A stretch of 64,000 nucleotides of DNA, taken from assembly GCF_017115165.1 (NCBI RefSeq), contig NZ_JABXKF010000005.1, forward strand, positions 62,001-126,000. The letters are read 5' to 3'. Below, piece after piece: positions 36,945-46,446 of this stretch. Within the stretch, counting starts at the first letter, position 1. Every line of letters starts with the position of its first letter. The DNA comes from Nostoc sp. LPT (lineage in GTDB: Bacteria; Cyanobacteriota; Cyanobacteriia; Cyanobacteriales; Nostocaceae). The notes under the pieces were generated by a model. The model searched no databases, had not been told where the DNA came from, and saw only the letters and a program-made list of their open reading frames with translations. The translations under genes were made by a program, and so were the position numbers.

Positions 36945-39526
36945 AAATACTCCTTCACAATTCACTGTACTACTAAACCAGAGATGTTTTTCAATATGGG
37001 AATCTCAAGTTTGCAGGAACATCAATTTTTCGCACAACGGCAGTCTCCCCTCAATCCTCAATCCTGATTGTGCTAACTGTATTACTTCTAGCGATCCTGA
37101 AAATCCTACTTAAAATCGACCGGAATTTAGTAATTAGTAATTACTGTAAGTATGACACAAACTACTTTCATAGAGCAAGCCAAGCAGAGAATTCAGCGAT
37201 CGTCCCACAACTCTTAAGAAACAAGGCAGGAGGCAGGATAGCGCCGGCGGCAAGCGAGTCCGCGTTCGCGCAGCGTCTCGTAGAGAGCGTCGGCAGGAGG
37301 CAGAAGGGAAGAGGATTTGACTTATTTCTTCCATCAATAACGGAAGCAAGCGCGTCCGTAAACAGCTTATATCATGTCCGGTTAAAGACTTATCATGATT
37401 GTCCGCTCCAGGTGCAGAGGGGAGGGGTTTTTGAGCTTTCTGCATAGAGAAAGGGAATCATAACGTGCGATTCGTTGAGCGGTGAATCACAGTACTCAGT
37501 CTGTAAATAGCCTCTCCAACTCACAAGAGTTGAACTCTCAGATAGATGTAGGTTTGAGTCTTTTTCAAAGCCCTACTCAAGCGGCAAAGCTAAAAAATCC
37601 TAGTTTGGAACCAAGCACGGAGAAACAAGCGTTTAATATTCTCTGTTGAGATAATATTAAATATCTTTGCATAACAGAGGGATAATTTTATCATCAAGTA
37701 GATTTTCCAATGGATAAATATGCAGCAACGGCATTGCCGATCGCAACCAACGTGATATTGGTTGCTTTGATAGCGGTTTCTCTGCTACTGAGGTATAACT
37801 GGACCTGATATATAAATTTTTTAACTTTGAGGATGTACCTCATCTGATTGAGAACTGCTATAGATGATTTCCGATATTTTACCAAATCTATGGTGTCACA
37901 CTTTCGTCAGGGCACTGGCTCTATAACCACCATTTTTATCCATTTATTACTTTACTCGATCGCATCGCAATCTTCGGTTTTAAAAGACGAATTTGCGACT
38001 TATTGTCATTTTTTGAACTATAGGCACATTTAAACATGACGGTTATTTCTCAACTTCTATCAAGCTGTAATATGTATTGCTGCTATGCCCTTGATGGAAA
38101 AAAAATGCTAAGATTACCGTAGTTAACTAGTGTGTGTGCTCGATCACAACATTCATGTGTTTTATCTCACAGCTAATTCAAACAACTTAAAATATCACTT
38201 TTAAGCAAACAATAGTCGCCGTTATGACTCTCATCATGTTATGCCGCCTAGCTATTTAAAGATTTAATGTATAAATGGTTGTGAAATATATTTTTTGTGT
38301 TAAAAATCATCTATTAAGTGACTTGTCAGAAAATTTACATTAAGAAACTCCTAAAATATCTAAATTTAAGAGCTAATGAGTGTAAACTAATTATGTAAAT
38401 ATCATGTTTGTATGTAAATATGATGTTAGTAAGTCTCTTTTAGTAACTTGCATTTATTACACTATAGGAGGTATAATACAAACGTTAAATGACTTGCTAG
38501 ATGTTCCATTAAAGATACTAAGTAGTGCTGGGAAAAGATCCATCTTGGAATCTCCAAGCAAACTTAATCAATATTTGTTTAAGTGGAGTTTTGCTTAATT
38601 GGTAAAATACTACATTAAACAAAAATTGCGATGTGCTTTTATAGCTTTATAGTTATCTGTTTCTTGTAGCCTACTCAAAACCCTGTTTTGATCGAGGTTG
38701 CACGATAAGGATGAGGCTATCCCGGAGACTAATCCCCCAGACTTACAAAGCACTAAGGGAATATGCCGGGAGCTAATTACACATTGCGTAAATTTCTGAT
38801 TAACACTATAAGGTTAGTCAGATTTGTAGTTGTGGTTTTTTTGCTGTCAGGCTTTGTTCACACAACTGCAATGAATTACCTTTTTCCATAATTTACGACT
38901 CAATACAATTTATAACTACAATTATGTCACACCATAAGTCCAGACAATGCTGTTAAAAAGTTAGGAATGTCTGAAAACATTCTTTTAAAAATTCTTCCGA
39001 GTCAGGTGTTGTTCAAGAGGATGAAAGCTAACGTTCAGCCAGAAAATTGTCCCGAACTAGAAAAAACTTCGAGAGTTTGTGATTGAGAAATAAAATACTT
39101 TGCATAGCTATTGTTGCATATAGCAAATTACGCTCCGAAAATAATTCCTCTTAATCATCACTTACAACCGCCGCTGATTGCCAAAATGAGTAATCCATAT
39201 TTGTGTGGAGTATGTCAATGCAGTTAGTTGCTCTGGAAGCTGAATGTAGGTAAACAAAGCTATAGCTCGATATTTTGACATTTAGACTAGTTATTGCCAC
39301 ATCAATAACTGGCTGCAACAAGTGGGTTGTCCACTTCATAAAAATCCTTTAATGTACTTTATATGTAAAAGATAGATGCTTTGCTACCAGGCTATTTCTT
39401 TCTAACTTTACTCTAAGAAAGCTTATAGTTTCCTCGGTGAAAACACGGGATTAAATAATAATATTTTTAATGAATTTTGAAATTGCATTTAGACTGATAA
39501 CTAAATTTTTTTGTGGAGATTAGAAA
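36945..39526. other. 2.6-kb region without recognisable genes
   Basis: The first part (37180-37330) is a GC-rich interspersed repeat with GGCAGGAGGCAG duplications and CTCGTAGAGAGCG palindromes. The rest, to 39526, is AT-rich and contains only short frames on either strand (for example 37694-37885 minus and 38404-38598 plus) without family resemblance. A 32-codon frame at 37710-37808 encodes one hydrophobic helix. The final 200 bases should hold the promoter of the exporter operon. Confidence 0.5.
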
Positions 39527-42500
39527 ATGCCACCAGTGCTTTCTGAGCAACATGTGGGTGAAAGACTTTTGTACACCTTGGATACAAAACTTTCAGAAAA
39601 AGAATTAGAGAACTTCTTGGCAGAAATGGAAATTGTGGAGCCACCATCAGCAAAGCAATTCTGGCAATCTGCACAGACGAATCCTGGTATATACATTATT
39701 CTTACAGGTAAAGTTCGACTGTTAGATAGTTCTGAGAATTTAATTACTACCTTTGGTGCATGGTCTGTTTTTGGTGAATTGACTTTGTTTCCCGAAGCTA
39801 ACTTTAGTCCTTATGTAGTTAGAGCTTCGACAAGCTTAAAACTTGGCTATTTCAGACAGGAAGCATTGCAAAGGTTGATAGACAAGTATCCTAACATTCG
39901 CGATCGCCTATTCGCCCGTGCAGAACTTTGGGATTTATTGTTGTTATGTCGCCAAGTATCACAATTTCCACGCCATACATCACAAGTTTCAGGAATGCTC
40001 AAAGCCTTATCTTTGTTTGAGCGACACCAGTTAGAAACTGGCTCTGTAAGTCCACAAATATCCCAAGATTCACAGTTGTGGCTATTATACAAAGGTCAAC
40101 TGCGGCATTCTGAAGGCCATTCTTTGACACCAGGTACAATCTTTGCTCAACCAAAACAAGGAGATTGGCAAACAACGCAACCAACGATTGCTTACATTCT
40201 GAAAAATGACCAGATGCAAACAGCACTAGAATACTTCCCGGAGTTGGGGGAGTGGGCTTTTGCCATGAGCGTCAGCGAAACGGAATCGGAGACTGAGGAC
40301 ACAACGACCGGCTCAGTGCATCGCTGGGGACTGGGTACTAGAGAAAAAACTTCCCAATTTCCAAAATCTAAAATTATTCCTTTTCCCCAAAGAGAGAAGC
40401 AGTCACAAGAACAGCCAACAAAAAAATCACGTTTTTACTTTCCCAGTCCGAAAGTACAAATGGGGCATTGGTGGAAACGCATCACCAAAAGCTATCCCTT
40501 CTATGCCCAACAAAGTGCAGCTGATTGTGGCTCTGCTTGCTTGGTGATGATTGGTAACTATTGGGGCAAACATTTTAGTATCAATCGCCTACGGGATATG
40601 ACCAATGTCACTCGCAACGGTGCATCCCTAAAGGCGATGGCAGCAACAGCAGAATATTTGGGTTTTGCCACCCGTCCAGTGAAAGCTACTCTTGATAAAT
40701 TAGCAGAACAACCTTTACCCGCAATTGCTCACTGGGAAGGTAAACACTTTATTGTTGTCTATGAAATCACTAAAAAGCGGGTGATTGTATGTGACCCAGC
40801 TCTTGGTCAACGCAGTCTGACAAAAGCTGAATTTCAAGCAGGTTGGACTGGTTATGCATTGTTACTGCAACCTACAGCTCTACTAAAAAGTGCTAAGGAC
40901 GAAAGTAGAAGCTTCTGGAAATTTTTTGAGTTAGTCAAACCTCACTATCGAACACTGGTAGAAATTTTCATAGCTTCGGTAATAATTCAATTATTTGGGT
41001 TAGTAACGCCAGTATTTACCCAGTTGTTGCTCGACAGAGTACTTGTACAACGTAGCGTTCCAACCTTAAACGCCATTGGTTTGGGAATGATTGTTTTTGG
41101 GTTGTTTGGTGTTGCTGTTAACGGTGTACGGCAATATCTCTTATTTCATACTGCTAACCGCATTAGTATCGCCTTACTCGTAGGCTTCATCAAACATACC
41201 TTCCGTTTACCCCTTGCTTATTTCGAGTCGCGTTTCGTTGGGGATATAATCTCGCGCATCCAAGAAAGCCAGAAAATTCAGCATTTCCTCACTGGTCAGA
41301 CACTCTCCATTGTGTTGGATATGCTGACATTAGTGGTTTATCTGGCTTTGATGTTCTCCTATAGCTGGCGGATGGCATTATTCGTGCTGTGTACTGTACC
41401 GCCATTTTTTATCTTGGCGCTGGCCAGCACAAGTATTTTGCGCCGCATCTCCAGAGATATTTTTAATGCAGGTACTAAAGAACAAAGCTATCTCATAGAA
41501 TCCCTAAACGGAATTCGTACCGTCCGCTCATTAGCAATTGAACAGACAGTGCGTTGGCGTTGGGAGGAATTGCTGAATGATTTAATCAAAAAAGACTTTA
41601 ATGCTCAAATAATTGACAATCGCTTGCAAATTATCAGTGGCGTCATCCACACCTTTGTAAACACTTCATTGCTGTGGTACGGAGCAACCCAGGTAATTAA
41701 TAACGAACTAACTATTGGACAACTAGTTGCTTTCAATATGTTGGTGGGTAACGTCTTGAGTCCTTTCCAGCGACTGGCTTTGCTGTGGAATCAATTACAG
41801 GAAATCGTGATTTCTACCGAACGGATTAATGATGTGTTGGAGGCGGAACCAGAAGAAGACTTAGCAAATAAACCCCGTAAGTCGTTGGGTAAACTCCGCG
41901 GTAACATTTGTTTTCAGAATGTTACCTTTCGTTATCACTCAGAAAGTGACACTAACGTATTAGAAAATCTCAACTTTGAAATTCAGCCGGAACAGATGGT
42001 TGCAGTCGTAGGGCGCAGCGGTTCTGGAAAAACAACTCTCAGTAAATTGATTTTGGGTTTATACCCACCGACAGATGGCAAAATACTCATTGATGGTAAC
42101 GATATCACCAGTGTATCGATGCGATCACTCCGTTCCCAAGTCGGCGTTGTAGACCAAGATACTTTTCTGTTTGGTGGGACTGTTCGCGAAAACATTGCGA
42201 TCGCTAATTCAAATGCTTCTTTAGAAGAAATTAGCCAAGCAGCAAAATATGCCGGAGCCGATGAATTTATTCAAAAATTACCGATGGGTTACGAATCCGA
42301 AATTGGTGAAAGCGGCGGAATGCTTTCTGGGGGACAGCGCCAACGCCTAGCTATTGCTCGTGCTTTGCTCGGAAATCCTCGGTTATTACTGTTTGATGAA
42401 GCCACTAGTCACCTAGATTCAGAATCAGAACGGATTATTCAAAACAACCTTAAAACAATTCTTAAAGGACGCACAAGTGTAATTATTGCCCATCGCCTCT

Positions 42501-42637
42501 CTACAGTCCGCAACGCCGACTTAATCCTGGTTTTGGATCAAGGTATTTTAGTAGAAAGCGGTACCCACGACGAATTAATCGCTAAAAAAGGTCATTACTA
42601 CTACCTGAATCAACAACAGCTGTCTCAAGTTAGTTGA
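39527..42637 (+). CDS. peptidase-containing ABC exporter (C39) with N-terminal cNMP-binding-like domain
   Basis: 1036 residues. A cyclic-nucleotide-binding-like fold (about 15-125, GIYIILTGKVRLLDSS and WSVFGELTLFP) opens the protein. A linker leads to a C39 bacteriocin-processing peptidase with Cys334 (AADCGSACL), His407 (EGKHFIVVYE) and Asp423 (VCDPAL) all in place. Then come the six-helix exporter domain and an ATPase with Walker A GRSGSGKTTLS, signature [16 protein letters not shown] and Walker B LLLFDEATSHLD. Such exporters cut after a Gly-Gly leader and secrete the peptide. Candidate substrates are the GG-leader peptides at 45649 and 49635. An intact C39 triad plus a cNMP-like domain recalls cyanobacterial HetC-type exporters. 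HlyD and isomerase genes follow. Confidence 0.94.
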   Translation: MPPVLSEQHVGERLLYTLDTKLSEKELENFLAEMEIVEPPSAKQFWQSAQTNPGIYIILTGKVRLLDSSENLITTFGAWSVFGELTLFPEANFSPYVVRASTSLKLGYFRQEALQRLIDKYPNIRDRLFARAELWDLLLLCRQVSQFPRHTSQVSGMLKALSLFERHQLETGSVSPQISQDSQLWLLYKGQLRHSEGHSLTPGTIFAQPKQGDWQTTQPTIAYILKNDQMQTALEYFPELGEWAFAMSVSETESETEDTTTGSVHRWGLGTREKTSQFPKSKIIPFPQREKQSQEQPTKKSRFYFPSPKVQMGHWWKRITKSYPFYAQQSAADCGSACLVMIGNYWGKHFSINRLRDMTNVTRNGASLKAMAATAEYLGFATRPVKATLDKLAEQPLPAIAHWEGKHFIVVYEITKKRVIVCDPALGQRSLTKAEFQAGWTGYALLLQPTALLKSAKDESRSFWKFFELVKPHYRTLVEIFIASVIIQLFGLVTPVFTQLLLDRVLVQRSVPTLNAIGLGMIVFGLFGVAVNGVRQYLLFHTANRISIALLVGFIKHTFRLPLAYFESRFVGDIISRIQESQKIQHFLTGQTLSIVLDMLTLVVYLALMFSYSWRMALFVLCTVPPFFILALASTSILRRISRDIFNAGTKEQSYLIESLNGIRTVRSLAIEQTVRWRWEELLNDLIKKDFNAQIIDNRLQIISGVIHTFVNTSLLWYGATQVINNELTIGQLVAFNMLVGNVLSPFQRLALLWNQLQEIVISTERINDVLEAEPEEDLANKPRKSLGKLRGNICFQNVTFRYHSESDTNVLENLNFEIQPEQMVAVVGRSGSGKTTLSKLILGLYPPTDGKILIDGNDITSVSMRSLRSQVGVVDQDTFLFGGTVRENIAIANSNASLEEISQAAKYAGADEFIQKLPMGYESEIGESGGMLSGGQRQRLAIARALLGNPRLLLFDEATSHLDSESERIIQNNLKTILKGRTSVIIAHRLSTVRNADLILVLDQGILVESGTHDELIAKKGHYYYLNQQQLSQVS

Positions 42638-42703
42638 TGGGGCATTGGGCAGTCTTCTTCTCGACGAGATTGTGCGCGTAGCTTAGCTTGCCTGTAAGGA
42701 TAC

Positions 42704-42724
42704 AATTTTGAATTTTGAATTTTG
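42704..42724. repeat. heptamer tandem repeat AATTTTG x3
   Basis: Three perfect 7-base units in the 135-base spacer between the exporter and HlyD genes. It is another short tandem repeat of the heterocystous type. Confidence 0.75.
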
Positions 42725-42772
42725 AATTGATTTCTCCCCCACTCCCCATCTACTGTTATCGGAAATAAAACC

Positions 42773-44317
42773 ATGCCACATCCCAATAGATCGTCCCCAC
42801 TTCCCCAAGATGAGCAAGATAAATATCAGGGTTACAAACAGCAAGAAGAATCAGTATTTGACGAGCAGACAGAGGCAGAAAATGAAAGTCAAGATTTGTA
42901 CTACGGTACAGAAAAACTACTCAATGCCTTACCTCGAATTTGGACTCGTGGTTTGTTGTATACGCTCATCGGCTTTGCTGGTCTATTCTTGCCTTGGGCA
43001 ACTCTCTCGAAAGTAGATGAAACTGGTAGCGCCAGAGGGCGTATGGAACCTAAAGGCGCAACTCAAAAATTAGATGCTCAAGCTGCTGGGAGTGTCAAAG
43101 CAGTTACAGTTAAAGAAGGAGATACAGTTAGAGCCGGGCAGGTTTTACTGGAACTGGATTCTGAGTTGCTACAAACGGAACTGCAACAAGTCCAGAGCAA
43201 ATTGCAAGGGCTACAAAATCGGCAATCCCAACTGGAAGTCCTGAAAAATCAACTCCTAATGTCAACGAGTCTTTTAGAACAACAAAATAAATCCCAAGAA
43301 TTAGAAAAAATGGCTCAAGTTAACCAGGTGCAGCAAAACCTGGATGCCAAACTGAGTAGCTATAACCTCCAAAAGTTAGAAAAACAATCATTAGTTAAGC
43401 AAGCAGAGGAGCAAATTTCCACCAGTAAAGATGACCGGGAATCGGCTAAAGCCCGTTTGAGTATAGATTCTGGGCAAGTCGAACGTTATAGCCAACTTGT
43501 TCAAGATGGTGCAGTGTCTGCAACCCAAGTTGATCAACTCAAAAAAGAAGAACAAGAAAGCAAACGACTCTATAACAGGTCTTTATCAGATATAAAACAA
43601 GCTCAATTGCGTTTAACCCAAGAGCTAAATAATTATCAAGTAACTATCAAAACCTTGGAGTCTGATATCAAACAGGCAAAACTCCGACTGCAAGAAGAAC
43701 AAAGTAGCTATAAAAGTGCCATGCAAGCCGGAGAACTGGCTGTAATGAAAAATCAGGAGCAGTTAAAAGACATACAGGCACAAATAACAGCAACGCAATC
43801 AGAAATCGCTCAGACTAAAAGCCAGCTTATATCTACAAGATTGCAAATTCAGCAGCGAGTGGTGCGATCGCCAATTAATGGGGTGATTTTTGAATTACCC
43901 ACCACTAAGCCAGGAGCGGTGGTACAAGTCGGTCAAAGGATTGCTCAAATCGCACCCACGAAAACAGACTTCGTACTCAGAGCAAATATGCCTAATCAGG
44001 ATAGCGGTTTCTTGAAGGTAGGAATGCCAGTAAAAGTTAAGTTTGATGCCTATCCCTTCCAAGAGTATGGCATCGTGCAAGGAAAAGTTACTTGGATCTC
44101 GCCTGACTCGAAAGTTAGCCAAACACCCCAAGGCAACATCGAAACCTATGAATTAGAAATTATCTTAGACCAGCAGTATGTCCAAAATGGCAACAAACGT
44201 ATTCCATTAGGTGCCGGTCAGACAGCAAATGCTGAAGTCATCATTCGTCAACGGCGAGTAATTGACTTTGTTCTAGATCCGTTCAAGAAACTGAAAAAGG
44301 GCGGTTTGGAGATGTAG
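42773..44317 (+). CDS. HlyD-family periplasmic adaptor (membrane fusion protein)
   Basis: 514 residues. A cytoplasmic acidic N-terminus of about 60 residues is followed by one membrane helix (GLLYTLIGFAGLFLPWATL). Then come a lipoyl half-motif (DAQAAGSVKAVTVKEGDTV), a long coiled coil (about 125-370, rich in Gln/Leu/Lys), the second lipoyl half (RVVRSPINGVIFELPTTKPG) and a beta-barrel C-terminus. It would link the C39 ABC exporter to an outer-membrane channel such as TolC, which is not encoded in this window. It is on the same strand as the exporter, probably in the same operon. Confidence 0.93.
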   Translation: MPHPNRSSPLPQDEQDKYQGYKQQEESVFDEQTEAENESQDLYYGTEKLLNALPRIWTRGLLYTLIGFAGLFLPWATLSKVDETGSARGRMEPKGATQKLDAQAAGSVKAVTVKEGDTVRAGQVLLELDSELLQTELQQVQSKLQGLQNRQSQLEVLKNQLLMSTSLLEQQNKSQELEKMAQVNQVQQNLDAKLSSYNLQKLEKQSLVKQAEEQISTSKDDRESAKARLSIDSGQVERYSQLVQDGAVSATQVDQLKKEEQESKRLYNRSLSDIKQAQLRLTQELNNYQVTIKTLESDIKQAKLRLQEEQSSYKSAMQAGELAVMKNQEQLKDIQAQITATQSEIAQTKSQLISTRLQIQQRVVRSPINGVIFELPTTKPGAVVQVGQRIAQIAPTKTDFVLRANMPNQDSGFLKVGMPVKVKFDAYPFQEYGIVQGKVTWISPDSKVSQTPQGNIETYELEIILDQQYVQNGNKRIPLGAGQTANAEVIIRQRRVIDFVLDPFKKLKKGGLEM

Positions 44318-44424
44318 TTAAAGGTATCGCATTGGAATCAGGAAATAAAAGAAGGGAGATTGGAGGAATAATTAATGCCCCGTGCCCAATCCCCGATCCG
44401 CTTAATTATTGGAGATATAGTGTT

Positions 44425-45210
44425 ATGCCTCACAATTTAACTATTTCCACCTCAGATATCATTCACAGTCTTAAACTCTCCTGTCAGATACCTGCTGTTG
44501 TGGAAGCGATCGCATCGCAAAGTATTATTGCCGAAGCAGCTCAAGCGACAGGAATTACAGTCACGCCAGAAGAACTACAGCAAGAAGGAGATAACTTAAG
44601 GTTCGCCAAAAAGCTTGTCAAAGCTAAAGACACCTGGACATGGCTAGAAAAACACCACCTCTCTGTGAATCAGTTTGAAGAATTAGCCTACAACAACATC
44701 CTTTCGCGGAAGTTAGCGAATCATCTATTTTCCAATCAACTGGAAAAGCACTTTTACGAACATCAGCTAGATTATATCGCCGCCGTTACCTACGAAGTTG
44801 TCTTCGAGGATCGAGACTTGGCTTTAGAGCTTTTTTATGCCCTAGAAGAAGGCGAAATCAATTTTCCAGATATTGCTCGTCTATATATCTCAGAACCCGA
44901 AGCCCGTCGTGCTTATGGATATAAAGGACTCCGATACCGCAAAGATTTTCGTCCAGAGATTGCAGCCGCTGTCTTTGCTGCTGCACCACCAGAAGCTCTC
45001 AAACCGATAACGACTTCCAAGGGAGTGTATTTAATTTGGGTGGAAGAAATCATTCAACCGCAATTAGATGAACAATTGCGCCAAAAAATCATTACAGAAT
45101 CCTTTTCTGAGTGGTTAAAGCAACAAATCACCACGATGAAAATAGTTACTCAAATAGATTCAGAAGGTTCGCATGAAGAATTAGTAGATATATTTACTAA
45201 AACTAAATAA
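44425..45210 (+). CDS. parvulin-type peptidyl-prolyl isomerase (SurA/PpiC-like), exporter-associated
   Basis: About 261 residues from the ATG at 44425 (M-P-H-N-L-T-I-S), which has GGAG upstream; earlier in-frame codons from 44332 look like untranslated spacer. The N-terminal helical SurA-like region (EAAQATGITVTPEELQQEGD) precedes a parvulin-like core (RLYISEPEARRAYGYKGLRY, then AAVFAAAPPEALKPITTSKG, VYLIWVEEI). No signal peptide is visible, so it probably acts in the cytoplasm. Homologues commonly sit beside cyanobacterial C39/HlyD exporters and may hold or fold the exported peptide. Catalytic activity is not certain, as the motif match is partial. Confidence 0.85.
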   Translation: MPHNLTISTSDIIHSLKLSCQIPAVVEAIASQSIIAEAAQATGITVTPEELQQEGDNLRFAKKLVKAKDTWTWLEKHHLSVNQFEELAYNNILSRKLANHLFSNQLEKHFYEHQLDYIAAVTYEVVFEDRDLALELFYALEEGEINFPDIARLYISEPEARRAYGYKGLRYRKDFRPEIAAAVFAAAPPEALKPITTSKGVYLIWVEEIIQPQLDEQLRQKIITESFSEWLKQQITTMKIVTQIDSEGSHEELVDIFTKTK

Positions 45211-45648
45211 TTTATCGGATTTAAAATCTTTTTGTTGCTAACTATCTCCTCTGACTTAGAGTAGATGTCTCTAATCTTCAAAAATGTTGTAAATGCAGGT
45301 TTTGTTTGCTTAAAAACATACTAATTTTTCTTTTTTAGTGTTTTCTGAATAAATCTACAAAGTGCTAATTTAGCGTTGTTAAAAAATCAAATTAAATCGC
45401 TATAACTCTTGCTAGACAGCAATAATTTAAATTACTGCTTAAATTTATAATGCAATTTTTTCTTATTCAATTAATATTATATTGTGATAATTTCTAACTT
45501 TAAATGTATTAGTTTTGCTAATCAAAATTTTATCAAAAAAGTATTGACTTCTTTGAGAAATGAGGTATATTAAGTATGTAGCCAAACAAAACAAGTTGGT
45601 TATACAAAAGATTTCCAACAACAGTTACAAATTTTAGGAGAAACTCAA
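45211..45648. other. 438-bp AT-rich leader region of the peptide gene
   Basis: Very AT-rich with no coding sign. Its last 110 bases carry the promoter and ribosome site of the GG-leader peptide gene. Confidence 0.6.
45544..45571 (+). promoter_or_regulatory. sigma70-type promoter for the GG-leader peptide gene
   Basis: TTGACT (45544-45549), a 16-base spacer and TATATT (45566-45571) lie about 78 bases before the start codon. AGGAG at 45636-45640 is 8 bases from the ATG. The near-consensus -35 suggests strong transcription separate from the exporter operon. Confidence 0.6.
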
Positions 45649-45837
45649 ATGATTATTTCTGATCTAAACTACTTGGAAAATACCTCTGAAGAAATTGTTG
45701 GTGGAGCCAACAAGGCTTTTGCAGACGCATTTGCTAAGGCATTAGGCAAAAACACCTTCACTTTTACCGCGACTCTCGCCGAAACCACTAATAATTCTTC
45801 TGTTAGTGCTTCAAAAAGTGTTGCTATTACTAAGTAG
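45649..45837 (+). CDS. double-glycine leader peptide, CTB-family bacteriocin-like
   Basis: 62 residues. The leader (MIISDLNYLENTSEEIVGG, 19 residues) ends in Gly18-Gly19, with hydrophobic residues at typical positions for C39 recognition. The D-L-N-Y-L-E opening is the hallmark of cyanobacterial CTB-type bacteriocin precursors. The predicted 43-residue core is rich in Ala, Ser, Thr and Asn and has no cysteine, so it cannot form disulfides or lanthionines; it has many Ser/Thr hydroxyls. It has its own promoter and a terminator cluster, and lies 438 bases after the exporter operon. Antimicrobial activity is not established for this family; signalling is possible. Confidence 0.85.
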   Translation: MIISDLNYLENTSEEIVGGANKAFADAFAKALGKNTFTFTATLAETTNNSSVSASKSVAITK

Positions 45838-45850
45838 TAACTAATAATTA

Positions 45851-45906
45851 AACTCTACTCGCAAAAAGTATTAACTCCTGCAAGTAGAGTTAGGCTCGAA
45901 AGCCTA
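45851..45906 (+). repeat. two adjacent hairpins downstream of the peptide gene
   Basis: AACTCTACT (45851-45859) pairs with AGTAGAGTT (45883-45891), then TAGGCT-CGAA-AGCCTA (45891-45906) forms a second stem with a tetraloop. They precede the terminator and may protect the short mRNA's 3' end. Confidence 0.6.
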
Positions 45907-45922
45907 ATAGATTTTATAAATC

Positions 45923-45959
45923 GCCGAAGGTTCTTTGCTCATTTGAGCCTTCGGCTTTT
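45923..45959 (+). terminator. intrinsic terminator of the GG-leader peptide gene
   Basis: GCCGAAGG (45923-45930) pairs with CCTTCGGC (45948-45955), followed by TTTTA. It stands about 90 bases after the stop codon and should separate this gene from the TPR-glycosyltransferase gene. Confidence 0.75.
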
Positions 45960-46446
45960 ACCAAAAATACACCCTTTAGTCTCAAAAAACTATTTCCGCA
46001 ATAAATTTTTACAACCTAACATTTAGTTCTCAACTCAGGTTACACTAATTTGAAAAAAGAATGCGACAGATACATACTCCCAAACCTTTGTTCTGTCTGG
46101 CTTTCTTAATGCATGAATTTTGAATTGGTATTACTGTCTGTAATGTTTGCCAGCCCTGAATTAAAACTCTGGGTTGATAGTCATAAGTGAAACACTTTCT
46201 CGTAGCCGTAAGCTTCTTGATAGATCCCCGAAAGGTAGAGAAGCGTAAAATTCCTTTTAACTAAGTTTAGTAAGTAATCAAGCAGACATGATATCACTTG
46301 ATTTGAAACGAATTCAGTTATAAGTTTCAAAAACTTGAGTTGTTTGCAGATATAGGAACAAAAGACACATTCATTAAATAAAAATAATTGTATAAATTAT
46401 AACCCCTAAATAAAAGGATATAAACTCCTAAATTTATTTATGGGGA

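Larger units (their letters stand above)
45838..46446. other. 609-bp intergenic region after the peptide gene
   Basis: It starts with three hairpins (45851-45959), continues with interspersed repeat sequence near 46185-46250 (CTTCTTGATAGATC and GTAGAGAAGCG) and ends AT-rich. No further GG-leader peptide was found in it. Confidence 0.55.

Noticed and set aside
37070-37447. 125-codon plus-strand and 103-codon minus-strand frames
   Set aside because: They overlap each other on opposite strands inside a GC-rich interspersed repeat; composition reflects the repeat.
38404-38598. 64-codon plus-strand frame with a hydrophobic patch
   Set aside because: No recognisable domain or ribosome site; not enough to call a gene in an AT-rich region.
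38700-38775. Possible structured RNA (CCCGG...CCGGG pairing)
   Set aside because: Only a five-base pairing was seen and it matched no riboswitch or cyanobacterial small RNA consensus that I know.
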